DNA from: Kalmusia sp. IMI 367209
Lineage: Eukaryota > Ascomycota > Dothideomycetes > Pleosporales > Didymosphaeriaceae
Length of the DNA: 64,000 nt
NCBI GenBank assembly: GCA_027946365.1
Contig: JAPEUQ010000014.1
Span: 930,001 to 994,000, forward strand
Direction: 5' to 3'
Positions 1-11,566 of the stretch are shown piece by piece (position 1 is the first letter of the stretch; every line of letters begins with the position of its first letter). The position numbers and the translations under genes were made by a program. Below the pieces are notes generated by a model. The model was given only the letters and a program-made list of their open reading frames with translations, ran no database searches and was not told the origin of the DNA.

Positions 1-444
1 CCCATCTTTGTCCCACTGCATTACATGTCAGTCAGGCACGACGAACTGCAAACTTGACACTGTCATGAGTTATCATGGATGCTAGCGAGACCACAAAGGC
101 CAGGAATATAGTTGGGTTACGTGATAATAGTTCTATGTAAAACGCAGTCTACTTCGCACGCGCAAATGCACTTTGTGAGATTGACGGCTGGACCCTGGCG
201 TTTGCTTGAGCGCCATTCGTTGGCTGATTGGTGGAGGAAGGCACGAGCCATTCATACTTGACTGTGGCGCGCAGTATCCCACCTCCACAATTTGGAGACA
301 GCTTTCTCGCCGCGACAATAGCCAGTGCTCTTCGCTACTTTGGTGATATGGACCGACCTTGAAGTTCTCGCCGAACATGGTGGCTACGGCGAACTCTGTT
401 CATGACTGCGCCCTTCCACGCTGAAGCCTTCGACACGAGCTACA
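1..444. other. Intergenic sequence upstream of FAR11
   Basis: No convincing gene is visible. Short open frames on the minus strand run back from the FAR11 start but have no recognisable protein features. The segment probably holds the FAR11 promoter and 5' untranslated region. Confidence 0.5.
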
Positions 445-3400
445 ATGGACAGCAATAACGCACCCGAGGAACCACTTGTGCCTCCAGTCGTCGATGAAGC
501 TGAATTTTCAAACCTCTCTGGCACACAAACGCCAGTCATCGAATCTGAGCCCGCAGAGGAGGTGGGCCTTCCGCTCGACACCGTTGAACAACAAGGGCTG
601 CTCTTCGATGCAGGCACAAACCCCTCACCTCTGCCCGAGGGACCTAGCGCACCGCTACCTGCACGCCCAGGGCTCCGACGAGACAACTCAGTACCCATGC
701 CTGCGCCTCTGCATCTCCCACCGCCCGCTCCACCCGCGCCGCCGCCAGAGGCGACCCAGCCGACCGATTCGCTATCGCTCATGCAACTCCGGAGTCTCGT
801 GAGTGAGCTACCTAGAGTCGACCCTACGCCCTACGCTTTTTCGTACGAAGATGCATCGTCTTTCGAAGACGAGCTGGAGGAATGGTTTTCATACACCGTG
901 GAAGAGCAGGCCATGTTGCTGAAAGCGCAAGCATCGTTTGCGCAGGAGTGGGGCAACTTCCACGGTTTAAACGGCACACCTTATGAGGATGGTAGTTTAG
1001 ACTGGGCCAAAGTCACTCGCCAGCAACAGAGCGAGTTCGTGCAGTACCTACTCGGGGAAATCAGGCAATCGGATTCTGTCTCGAGACTTAAGAAGCTTGA
1101 AGCGCTGGTATACATTCTACTCGGATGCTGGTATGAGAGTGCTGGCCTCGTGTCTCCAGACTTCGAGCGTGATGGAGCCCCGTCTCGGAACGCAATCCCT
1201 AGCGATGGCCATGCTGCAGGTACTTATGAAAAGTCTGGCCGGCACGTTCAATTGATCCGGAAGAATGTGCGTCTATTTGTCGATCTGGATGGGCTTCAAG
1301 TCATGATGCGCCAACTCCGCTCCGTGTGTCTACGAGCTTGCGGTGTTGATACGGATTCCACTAGTTTGCGCGACGGAAGGGACGCCGAGCGCCGCGAGGT
1401 GTGGTGCAGTATGACGGCTGTGTATGTTATTCTTGAAGTTGCCCGCGTCGAAGAGAAGGAGACGCACGATTTGACCATCAGAAGCGCTCTGTTAGGTCTG
1501 GAAGAGCCAGGATTGCCAATGCTACTTGTGGAGATAATTTCGAAGTTGCGGTGGGACGACAATATCGGGCTACCACTCTCGAAGATTTGTTTACTATTAT
1601 GGAAAACCATTCTTGTGTCATTCGGTGGGCTCGCAGAGGTTGAGCGAGCCAAGGACAGCTTCAAAGACAAAAGATTTGAGACTACGAATACGAAAGGCCA
1701 ACCCATAATCACAGCCTCACCATTAGATTATCATCTATTCCGACAAGAGATACTCTCTAAATACCCCGCCTACAATCCTCCACCTCCTATATTCCCACTG
1801 GAGCCTGAGAACAATTCAATCCTGCCACCTTTGAAGAACCATCCCAACAAGGTTGCTGGAAACCACATATTTGGATCGGGTCTCGGAGACATGAGCGGCA
1901 ACAATGCGTCCATCCTGCATCAACCGGTTCATATCGCGACCCCAGCACCATCTCCCCCGCCTTCGACAGCAGGGCCGGGCGGAAAGGGAGGAAAGAAGCA
2001 GAATTACCAGACAAACCAGATGTTTCCATTCTTGTATCCACCTCTGGATGAAACGAGCAATAGACTTGGCGGCAAGGGCTCAACTGACCTACAAGATTTG
2101 CTCGTGGGACGCAAGTGGGAGGGTTCCGATATACCTGCATCGATATTGGAGGCTGCCGATCTCTTCGCGAAACGCATGCGGGCCACACGCGCTATGAAGC
2201 AGCTATGGGGAAGAGCGCGTGCAATTCATGAAATACGAACGAGGTTGGTCGGGCGCAGATGAGAACGCCAAAATCGACGAGCTATCTCTGGAGCCGAAGG
2301 AAGGCACTCCAAAGAAAGAGGCACCACCGCCAGGCAGCACGGAGGAGCGCATGGACCTTGTCGAGGAATTTTATGTAAGAACGACACTTACTTCTAGGAG
2401 CACAACAGTCTAACCAATATGCAGCGAAAAGCTTTGCCCAATCTCCAGTCTGTCGTGATAGTACTTATCAAAGCAATATTGTCACACGTCACGGCTCTGG
2501 TCACTCAAGCCAACGGGGTTAACGGTCTTCAAAGCGGTTTCCAGTACCAAGACAACCAGAATGGTATCGGTGTTCGACCCGAGACCAATGGGGTTAATGG
2601 CCACAACGGCACGATAGCTACAAACGAAGAATTAGACACGATGCGTATTCAAGAAGTGCTCGACAAAGCAGTATCAGGTATCCTGCTGCTGATCCTAAAG
2701 TGGTTTAAAGTCTCTCGTAAGTTGCCAGACTAGCCACACAATGGACTATGCTAAAGTTTTTTACGTCAGACATCCTGAAATACGAGTATATCACTCAACT
2801 TCTTGTGGACTCTAGCTATGTGCCACTTATACTCAAGCTTCTGCAGCTCCAAGAAATCGAAAAGGTCGTAAATTTCAAATGCGAGCAAGAAGAGTTAAAG
2901 TAAGTGTTTTCAGCTGCATCTGCCTGTGTACTCTAATCCCAAGTACAGTTTCTTCTACTTCTGTCGCTCGCACTCACGAATAGGCGTCGAACAAGACTCC
3001 CCCGAAGACAAGCCCGCCATTGATTCAGACTCCGATGACGCCGTCCCGCCCCCCATCCGTCTCCGCCGCTCCTCCAACGACCCTTCCGAGTCTGAGCCCG
3101 AGCAGTCTCCCCCCCTCCCTGCCGCTCCTCAGCCTCCTGAAGTCGATGAGCTCGGTTTTCCAACCAGCGAACTCCCCAGTGAACCCATCACAGCTTTCTC
3201 CTGGCGCGCCTTCTTCACTTCCATCAACTACCTTCGCATCATGCAGAAAATATGCAAAGATAAAGCACACCGAAACCTCATGCTCGTCTCGTACAAATCA
3301 TCCCAGTTCCTGCGCAAGTCGCTCAAAGTGCCGCAACCGCAGCTACGTCTGTATACGCTCAAGCTTTTCCAAAACCAAGTCCCCTATTGTGGCAGGAAGT

Positions 3401-3699
3401 GGAGACAGTCCAACATGCGTGTCATCACAGCTGTCTATTTACACTGCCGGCCGGAGCTAAGAGACGATTGGTTGGCGGGTAGCGATGTCGATGCCGAGGT
3501 CGATGAGAGTGTTCCATTAGAGCAAGCTCTGAGAGCACTGACACATTGGCATAATTTGAAGAGGTATCCAGAGGGGATGGGCGCGCGGAGTGGTGTCTTG
3601 GAGGATGAGCAGGACTTTTTCAGAAGGGAGCTGGAAAAGATGGATTGGGGAGACGGAGAGGATCCGGATTTAGAGCCGGTTTCTGTGGAGGGATGGTAG
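445..3699 (+). CDS. FAR11: Far11/STRIP-type STRIPAK subunit, with a one-base frameshift
   Basis: This is the fungal counterpart of yeast Far11 and animal STRIP1/2 (N1221 and Far11-type domains), a scaffold subunit of the striatin-interacting phosphatase and kinase complex, which in fungi controls hyphal fusion and development. The model has exons 445-2374, 2425-2716, 2770-2899 and 2949-3699. All three introns are GT-AG and about 50 nt long. The N-terminus is Pro-rich and disordered. The N1221 region starts near residue 110, and the C-terminal domain contains RAFFTSINYLRIMQKICKDK and LRLYTLKLFQNQVPYCGRKW. Read literally, exon 1 stops at 2262 after 605 residues. Dropping one G from the run at 2207-2210 restores KQLW-EERVQFMKYERGW, and the four exons then sum to exactly 1034 codons including the stop (1033 aa). 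The break is either a real mutation or a homopolymer sequencing error. Family assignment is secure. Confidence 0.9.
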
Positions 3700-4542
3700 C
3701 GTGTTGTTAGGTAAATCAGAAGCTTCTGTGACAACATGCAGTTCGGAATCATGGCATTGGGTGTCTGAATCGTATTGACAGATGGAGCGCATCATTGGAG
3801 GTATGGCGCAGGCGAATAATGATCGAGCGATGAATATACCCAGTTCAAGAGCAAGCCATCATTCCTCAATGTGGACGAAACGTGCACAGTCCTGTCATTG
3901 TACATGTCGAATACAGCGCCACATCTTCGCTTGCTTTCAAATCACAACTCCGGATCCTACGCCACCCCTCTCATTGGTTGCATGCAGCAATGCCAAAAGA
4001 CTCGACTTCCACACAATGACCTGAATACTGATACCTTTTCACCACTCACATCAAGTTTCCAGGTTGATCGACATGCTGCAGAGACAAGGATATATATTGT
4101 CGCCTTCTGCGAGCAATGCAGTTGTACTACCATAGCCTTCCGCTAGACATTCCGACCTTTCAAGCACCACGCCACCATTCACAGTCACACTTCTACGATC
4201 TGCCTCGAGTCAGTACGAAACTCTGAATTGTCACGCTATCCATGAGATTGATGTTTTCACAGCCTCAAGTATCGATTATACAGAATGAAGAAGGCAAATG
4301 TTCTAACCAGAAAGGCTGAGCAACAACAATATGCACGACTCATTCCTTGGAAGCTGCCTTGTTACACACTCTCTCGATTAAGCAAGTCGAAATATAGTCC
4401 TTCCTACATGTACAGATCTACATATGCATCTATCTCTATCTCTAGCCCATACCATACACTACAACATGCACGTCCTGTCCCTCCTCAAAGTTCTTTGTTA
4501 CATGCCATCTATAATGTGTATATGCACTCGCGCCAGATGACT
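3700..4542. other. Convergent intergenic region
   Basis: This lies between the FAR11 stop and the acyl-CoA synthetase stop, where the two genes converge. No credible coding frame, RNA gene or repeat was seen. It presumably holds both 3' untranslated regions. Confidence 0.5.
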
Positions 4543-7008
4543 CTACAACTTCGCCTTGACCTTGCCGTTCGCCTCCTCAGCGAGGGCTTCCTCGTAGCAG
4601 TCATCGAGGTGCTGTCTAAATGCCTTCGCGGTTTGCGGGCGCTTCAATTTAAGCCTACACACAACATCATTAGTCAATGTAGACTTTGCAAAGAGGAAGG
4701 ATGTAAGAAAGGGAAAGCTCACGTCGGTGTCAAAAGCTGGTTATCAACCGTGAACGGATCGAGGAACAACCTAACGGCCTTCACCTTCTCGTAGCTATTG
4801 AACTTGTTCTTCTTGCCCACGCGGTCCAGTTCCTTGAGCACCGCCTTCTCCACCTTCTTGTTCTGCAGCGCCGCCTTCAGCGCCTCAACATCCCCAACCG
4901 CAATCTTCTCGCCAAGCACCTTGCTCGCAAACGCGGGGAACATGTCCGGCGCGACGCCGAAAATACCGACCAGGAACGCCTGGTGGCTGTCACCATGCAC
5001 GTAGGCCGTGGCTATCCATCCGCAGTTGGCGAGGTACACGTTCTCGATGCGCTCGGGTGAGATGTACTCGCCCTGCGCGAGCTTAAGCACGTTCTTGCGG
5101 CGGTCAATGATCTTGAAGCGGCCGAGCTCGTCGACGGAGCAGATGTCGCCCGTGTGGAACCAGCCGTCTGCGTCGACTGCCTTGGCTGTCTCCTCCGGGT
5201 TGCGGAAGTACTCGCGGAACTGCGAGGTGCAGCGCATGAGGAGCTCGCCCCGCGGGTACGGCTTGTCGGTGGAGAGGTATTCCATGTCGGGGACGTCGAG
5301 GAGGCAGACTTCGGCGCCGGGGACGGGGCCACCGCAGGAGCCGGCGGAGAGGTCATTATTGGATTGGACGATGCCGATGGCGTAGGTCTCGGTCAGACCA
5401 TAGCCTTGGGCGAAGTTGTTGCTGAAGACGATGCGGAGGAATTGGAGGAGGGAGGGGTCGATGGGGGCGGAGCCAGTCACCATAGTTTGGACGCGGTCTA
5501 GACCGAGTCCGGCTGCGACCTTCTTGGACCAGATGCGGTCGTACAGGACGTGTGTATTGCTTGGGTTATGCTTGTCGTTGATGGCGGCGAGTTTCTTGGA
5601 TACGACGTGACGGGATAAAGCACCTCTGACGCCGGATTGCTCAACTGTTGCGTCCTTAATGGCGGATCCGAATCGATTGTATAATCTAGGCACGCCAGGG
5701 ACAAGGGTTGGGCGGAGTGCCTTCAGGTCGTCGACGAGCTCAGCGATATTGCCGTGGAAATAACCAATAGCAGACCCACTACCCAATGCGCTATGCTCTC
5801 CCAACCGCTGATAGATGTGAGCTAGGGGGAGGAATGAAGCGTAGACGCCATCGTTAGAGCCACCAAACTGTACTAGAGATGAGCACGTTCCAGCGTGTGC
5901 AGCTCGGTGTGTCAGAACCACTCCTTTCGGGTCCCCAGTGGTACCAGATGTGTAGTTGATTGTGGCGATGTCGTCGGGCGTAGGAGCATTGTACGGTAGC
6001 GGCTGCTTTTCGCCGAGAGCTTCTACGTCTTCAATGTAGTGAATAGCAACTCCTAGGTCGTCCGCCATAGCGTTCAGCAAATCTCCCTTTGACGATCCAG
6101 GTTGTTCGCCGGCTGACAGGGGGTCCAGTACGATGATTAGCTTGAGAGTAGGGAGCCGCGGCTTCAATTTCAGCAAGGTAACCACATGGTTCAGAGAAGT
6201 GACAACACCGTGTAATCCGGAGTGGTTGATGATATATTCAGTCGTATCCGGGCCCAGGGTGTCGTATATGGAGACAGTGTATAGGCGCTGCGACATGCAG
6301 CCAAGGTCTACGAGCCCAAGTTAGTTTCTAGATTACGAGCACTGTGCTAGTACGAGAGCCTCATACAGGGAGCCTCCCCAGTATACGTCAACGTGAACGC
6401 AGGACATAAGGTAACTCGTGTCCAGGAACTGTGCATGATAATTTCTACGCACCAGTGATTTGCCACTCAGGCCTGTTCTGGCACCACAGTCCAACGCCAT
6501 AGCTCTGTTCTGCCACACCCGCCTGCTTGTGCAGATGTACGAGTCCTGCACCGAAGTTCTTTCGCCGCCTCTGGATCGTCTCGAAGTCCTGCCATACGTA
6601 TGCGCCGAAGGTCTTCGTTACTGGATCGTACGGGCGGTGACCCAAGCATTTGTTCTTCGGAAACCTCTTAGCTATAGCAGTTCTAGTTAGCGGACGATCG
6701 CGGTGTGCAACGTTGGTTCCCACGTACATGCTGTCTCGAAGGCTTCGTGCGCCGTTGTGATCTGCCAGTTTCCGGTCAGCCTGTTTCCCCATTTCTGTAG
6801 CCCCCTCCAGGCGTTCATTCGGAGTATTGCATACCGCGGGGTCCAAAGTCTCCAGTAGAGGCTTGTCTGCGAACCTCCAGTGGCGATACACGGCACTGCG
6901 TCCCTCGACCTGCGACCCGGGAAGTGCTACGCCGTACGGCTGGCCCCTTGGGGGCGGCACCGAAAGCTCTTTGGCCCGCTGCAGCTGGAGATCTGTTGTC
7001 CCAAACAT
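4543..7008 (-). CDS. Long-chain acyl-CoA synthetase (FAA type), peroxisomal by its AKL terminus
   Basis: This AMP-forming fatty acid:CoA ligase activates long-chain fatty acids for beta-oxidation or lipid synthesis. The exons on the minus strand are 7008-6835, 6761-6728, 6671-6453, 6307-4723 and 4654-4543, totalling 707 aa, which is normal for the family. Splicing restores the conserved run LLETLDPAITTAHEAFETAS, which no single frame contains. Exon 4 carries the P-loop YTSGTTGDPKG and the fatty acyl-CoA synthetase signature WFHTGDI...RRKNVLKLAQGEY. The last exon supplies LKLKRP and the terminal tripeptide AKL, a PTS1-type peroxisomal import signal. That suggests the enzyme serves peroxisomal beta-oxidation (inference). 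The third intron, 6308-6452, is longer than the rest at 145 nt but joins EWQITD-LGCMSQ in frame. The start ATG at 7008 gives the usual short N-terminus. Confidence 0.93.
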
Positions 7009-8101
7009 GGTGTCTTTCGTCTAGGGGCGGGGCGGAGTCTACGGGTATGTAATTCGTGGGTTGCGCAAGCTCTCGGGCTAAAGCTCTGCAGCACAGCGGG
7101 CTTCTAGCGGTGGAGGTCGACGAGGTCGCACGGGTGATGTTGCACGGTGATGGTATTGAACCCGAGTTTCAAGAAGCTGATCCATGTCTGTTAGAGAGGC
7201 CAGGTACATTTGGGGCCAGTTGTTGGCAATCGGCGTGTCCGATTATTCCATGACATACCTGTTTCTTGGCCCCGTAGGTTGCACAACAGCTCGGTTCCTC
7301 AGCTCTTCACACAACCTTTACAGACGAATAGATGTACAGGTATATTAAATGCAGAGAGACGTTAACTGGTGCCAGGCAAGGAGCCGCGGCAGTCAGCAAT
7401 ACGCCCTTATGAAAGGATGCCGCGACCGTCCTTCGCATGGAGAAGCTATTCTGCGAGCCTCGGTACGCGGCATGCGGACCAATCGGAGCAGCCTGGGCTC
7501 ATGGGCCTTCCACTTCGTTACGCGTTTGGGCTAGCCGTAGCCGGTGGAGTGCGCTTTCGTTGCACAACCCCAGATGCGTTGAGAGAGCCGCATTGCGCTT
7601 ATTGTGCGGCTCTGTATGCTCTCGATACCTTCACATGCGATGCCAATCTGTGTCTCCACGAAGGCTGCATGGCTCAAATCCTCACATGCGATGGCGCACC
7701 CCCCACCAGTGGCTGTCACATGTGCATGGGGCAAAAACGGAGCACGCGGACATCCTACGTGAACCAGTCCGGAAGCCAGTCTACTCTGGGAAAGGCTCCA
7801 TCTGGGTACATCTGGGGGTTCGGCCGATCGTAGCGACTTGATCGTTTCCGAGGTCTCCATAGAGACACTTTCTATCTCATAGTCGCCAATTTGTAGCATT
7901 GTGCATGAAATGGAACGGGGTCGTGAGGTTCCTGAAGATATTTGGGAGGCAGTGTTGGGCACTCAGCCTCCGTAACTGGGCTGGTGCCAAGCGATTCGCC
8001 CACCTCATGTCGAAGCAGCTGGAGCTTCCCTCTACGTGTTGTGTCCCGCAGCCTTGAGTTGTATCGAATCTCTCATCCGAGAAATATTACATGTCTATGC
8101 A
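7009..8101. other. Intergenic region
   Basis: This is the divergent region between the acyl-CoA synthetase and the first membrane-protein paralogue. Several open frames of 60-150 codons overlap here, but none has domain-like composition. One short inverted repeat, GAGCCGCA...TGCGGCTC, lies near 7580-7605. No RNA gene was recognised. Confidence 0.45.
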
Positions 8102-9307
8102 ATGTCCACCCAACCCCCGGCAACTGCGTCAGCCGCAGCGTCACAAGCCCCATCCTCGAACCCAACGCCGACTCCACAACCCTCTTCACAGAATCAGCCG
8201 CACCACAGCATCCCAGCAAGGGGGCTTTTTGCTTGTAAATGGTTCGGCCGGAAACTACTGACAGTATTGTTTTCGTTCAATAAAGTCACTGTTTTCATCA
8301 GCCTTGTCCTGGCGACCATATTCGGAGCGATCGCGTGGTTAGGGCTTAAGATCCAGGCTTGGACGAGCACGAAAGACTACTTGGAATACTGTCAAGACCA
8401 CCTCGTACGTCAGCTCATCAAGTCAAAAAAAAAACGGAAGCAGTCTTGTGCTTCGTATATCCTAATGGTATCACGAACCACGACGAGTCTCCGGTTCTTG
8501 ACCTTGAACTGTACCAGTACTGACTATCTAGCTCAGAACGACCTAGCAGGGGCATTGCGGCAAGAATGCCAGCTGGCGATCAAAGTCGGGCTCCCAAAAC
8601 CACCTCTAACCCACTTCAAGCGTGCAACCGGTGTGAACTCGTTGCCATGGCAAGACCTCCTGCGCAAGCAACAATCAGCCATCGCAGAGAACACCGGAGA
8701 AGGCATGCACACTTTGATACTAATCTGGATATCATATTTTGTTTTTTTGGTCACGGCCATCACTATGGGAAGAATAGCATGGGCCAAGCTGTCTACTCTG
8801 CTCATAAATGACGTATGGTGGAAACTCCAGGCTAGCTCGTCCTTCACTTTGGTCGCCTTAGCATTGAGCTCTGCATCGGCTATGATATTTGGATTAATCT
8901 CATTATACCATGCATTCACTGGCATCCTCCGAGTGAAATATGCCCACAGTCAAGCAGAAGGTGCCTATACACGATACGCTACCAGCCTCCCCGTACGTAA
9001 ACGTCCGGCTTGTTCATATGTCCTTGATAAAACGCTGATCCTGCAGACGTCTTTCCTCTCTACACAGGACGTAGAGACAATCTTCGCCCGGCTTTCGCTC
9101 CTTAGTCTGATCTCAGCCGTTTTAGTCGCCGCAGCATTGGCAGTCTCAATTGCGGCTTTCTGCGACATATTTCGAATATGCAATCGGCGTCGATTTCGCC
9201 GTCGGGGGATCATCTTTGATTACTCACTATTGTGCTATGTTGGGGGTCTCACGTTTCCCATATTGTCAGTGTATGCAGTTTATAAGTTCAAGGAAAAGGC
9301 ACTCTAG
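8102..9307 (+). CDS. Multi-spanning membrane protein, tandem paralogue 1 of 3
   Basis: Family not recognised. Exons 8102-8404, 8537-8992 and 9047-9307 give 339 aa. Both introns are multiples of three, so an unspliced frame is also open, but each has GTACGT at the donor and an AG acceptor with a CTGAC/CTGAT branch point. A Pro/Ser/Gln-rich disordered N-terminus of about 40 residues leads to the family core CKWFGRKLL..SFNKVT, a membrane helix, then WTSTKDYLEYC. The intron follows, and exon 2 opens with NDLAGALRQEC and GLPKPPLTHFKRA. About four further hydrophobic helices follow, so five in total, making this the largest member of the set. The ATG at 8102 was chosen because all three paralogues start with Met-Ser just before the Pro-rich segment. 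Function unknown. Confidence 0.72.
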   Translation: MSTQPPATASAAASQAPSSNPTPTPQPSSQNQPHHSIPARGLFACKWFGRKLLTVLFSFNKVTVFISLVLATIFGAIAWLGLKIQAWTSTKDYLEYCQDHLVRQLIKSKKKRKQSCASYILMVSRTTTSLRFLTLNCTSTDYLAQNDLAGALRQECQLAIKVGLPKPPLTHFKRATGVNSLPWQDLLRKQQSAIAENTGEGMHTLILIWISYFVFLVTAITMGRIAWAKLSTLLINDVWWKLQASSSFTLVALALSSASAMIFGLISLYHAFTGILRVKYAHSQAEGAYTRYATSLPVRKRPACSYVLDKTLILQTSFLSTQDVETIFARLSLLSLISAVLVAAALAVSIAAFCDIFRICNRRRFRRRGIIFDYSLLCYVGGLTFPILSVYAVYKFKEKAL

Positions 9308-10081
9308 TGGAGTTTATAGGCGCGACATATATCAAAATCCTCAGTTTCAGCGTGGCGAAGAAAGACTTACCAACTGTTTATGGATTTAGTCCTGTAAGAG
9401 GGCGGCCCTCAGATGATCAAAGTATTTTGAGCACTTTCGAGGGTACGCCACACAGTCTACAGGTCATCGTCGTCCTTTTCAACGCAGTGACCTACTTTAA
9501 GCTTTTACTATTGTCAATCATTCACTTGATCTTAAGGTGCGGTCGAATATTACAATTTGGACTAGGTTCTCAGCCGCTCATAGATATTGTCTCCATCCTC
9601 GGTTACCTGCATTCTAAGGGTACCTAAAGCATCAGGGGAAATGCCTTCGCGAATGACCTAGTTCGCGAAAATCTCGCAACGGTCGAGAACCTTGAAAAAA
9701 GGATCTTTGTGCAAAGGAGACAAGGTCTTTCGAAAGATTTCGCGCATTAAAAACAAGTCGTTCAGTGACGTACTAGTGATAGTCAACCACGCTTTGGCGA
9801 TGATCAAGGCGGATAACTCTACCATCTAGTGCTACTGGCCAGAGGCCCCCCAACGCGATGTTTGACTTGGCCCATACAAGAACCATTCAAGAGCAGGCAT
9901 GGCAAGAGCAAACTGCGATGCGTTCATTGTGGCAGTGCAGAGCGCTTAATTCTCAATCCTGACGAGGCTGAAACCAAACAGATCGTATTTTCCAGATAAA
10001 GGCAGCTGCGTCACCCACTCTAGGTTCGAGTACTGAATCATCCACATTGTCTTGAATGGGCCATTTCTGCATGCTGTTGAA
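9308..10081. other. Spacer between membrane-protein paralogues 1 and 2
   Basis: A 106-codon frame begins with GTG directly at the paralogue 1 stop, but it has no ATG start and no recognisable features. The 3' part (about 9870-9974) resembles the region upstream of paralogue 3 and appears to be duplicated promoter DNA. Confidence 0.45.
9954..9974 (+). promoter_or_regulatory. Duplicated upstream block, copy 1
   Basis: This 21-nt sequence containing CTGACGAGGCTGAAAC matches 11449-11469 at 20 of 21 positions. It lies about 107 nt before the paralogue 2 ATG, against about 97 nt for the other copy before paralogue 3. It is either a conserved promoter element or duplication residue that has not yet diverged. 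Confidence 0.45.
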
Positions 10082-10931
10082 ATGTCGTATGCCGTATCTT
10101 CAGTGCCGCAGGTTCCTGCCCCAGGGCAGCCTCCACTACCACCCGTTCCTGCCTCGCAGCAGCAACTTCCAAATCAATCGAACGTAGAATCTCAATCTAA
10201 TACTTCAACAACAATAGCTATTCGACGCCCATTACTCTTCGCTTGCAAATGGGCCTGGGAATCCTTAGCTAAAGCGTCGAAGTCCTTCAACAAAGTCACA
10301 GTCACCATCGGTCTCATCCTCGCAGTTTTATTTGGCTCAATGACATGGCTTGGCCTCAAGTTGCAAGTCTGGACGAGCAGGAAAGATTACTTGGAGTATT
10401 GTCACGAGAACATTGTACGTGCATGTTCATTGCTTCCTGAGTTGCCAAGCGGGTCTTCAGCATGCTAATGGCCTACGACAGAGCGAATTATCAGGTGCAA
10501 TGCTCCGAGATTGCCAGTCAGCCATCACAGCTGGGCTCCCCAGGCCCCATCTATCACACATCAAGCGCGCAGCAACAGTACTGGCGTCTTCTTTCGAACA
10601 ACACATCTACCCAACACCGCTCGTTAGAGCATCCGCACACGTCAAAGCGGGCAATTACAAAGAAGCTATCGTAATCATCATACTTTCGTCTACTCTCTGG
10701 ACTCTTATATTTCTCCCTCTTTCCCTCTTAGGTAAAGCACTCTTTGTCAAAATAAACCGCTTCAGAGCTCGTGGGCAACCTCGTCGGATGTGGGATTACG
10801 AGATATTTGAGCTACCCGCGACCTATTCGGACAAAACTGGATGGACGCCGGATTCATCCTTCAGACACAGAGATTTCATGCTTACTTTGAACAAAACGAC
10901 AGAACGAAGGCGACCCTATAATTATGAGTAG
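10082..10931 (+). CDS. Membrane protein, tandem paralogue 2 of 3
   Basis: Exons 10082-10414 and 10482-10931 encode 260 aa. The intron (67 nt, GTACGT donor, TGCTAAT branch) sits at the same phase-0 site, right after the DYLEYC motif, as in both neighbours. The N-terminus is Pro/Gln/Ser-rich. The core reads CKWAWESL..SFNKVT, a membrane helix, WTSRKDYLEYC, then after the intron ELSGAMLRDC and GLPRPHLSHIKRA. One further hydrophobic helix lies around IVIIILSSTLWTLIFLPLSL, followed by a charged, Arg-rich tail without membrane segments. The C-terminal half is shorter than in paralogue 1, so the copies have diverged beyond the core. An upstream in-frame ATG at 10052 is possible. Function unknown. Confidence 0.72.
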
Positions 10932-11566
10932 GTCTGATAGTAGTCTCGGTCTTTCTGTTCTTTCTGTAGTACTTATACATACGTGTCAAATAAGCTTAGA
11001 CAGGATTGCTACAACAACTAGTCGTTAGAAAGCTTTACAAGTACCCACTGCGGGAGATCAATCCACATTTTGGTATTTTGAGAGTTCATCACGTGTCAGT
11101 TTATGTGCAAGTGTAACTGATGCTAATGTCCTCAAATCATTAGAAAAAGGTTCTACGTTCTAAGCCTTTCATACATCAATATTCCTATCATCCTCTACCT
11201 TCCTTTTATAGAACATATGTGACAGTGATATAGAGTCTATTTGCTAGGTCGACCTTTTGCTCCCTCACAACCTGACGCATTAAGGGAACGCCTTAGCGAA
11301 AACCCTGTTCCGTGAGCCATCTCTCGATCGTTACTTGGAGGCGTCCTACGCACTGTTTATGTTCGCCTACGCAAGAACTTTTCCATGATAGAGGAATGTA
11401 AGAGTGGACAGTGAGCTGGTTGTCACAGCAGTGCCAAGTGCCTATTCCCAATTCTGACGAGGCTGAAACAAATAGGTAGCCTTCCCATCATGACAACCAT
11501 CTTACCTCTACACGTTGGGTTCCAGAGCTTGAATCAAGAACGCTCAACTGAGAAACACTGCATACA
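10932..11566. other. Spacer between membrane-protein paralogues 2 and 3
   Basis: No open frame worth calling. The final 110 nt before 11469 align loosely with the region before paralogue 2, ending in the near-identical 21-nt block. Confidence 0.5.
11449..11469 (+). promoter_or_regulatory. Duplicated upstream block, copy 2
   Basis: Twin of 9954-9974, with a single C/T difference, placed at nearly the same distance from its ATG. Confidence 0.45.

Noticed and set aside
5012..5501. Frames on both strands inside the acyl-CoA synthetase
   Set aside because: Shadows of the real coding exon.
9307..9627. 106-codon frame directly after paralogue 1
   Set aside because: Starts with GTG at the stop of the previous gene, has no ATG and no match to the family tails.
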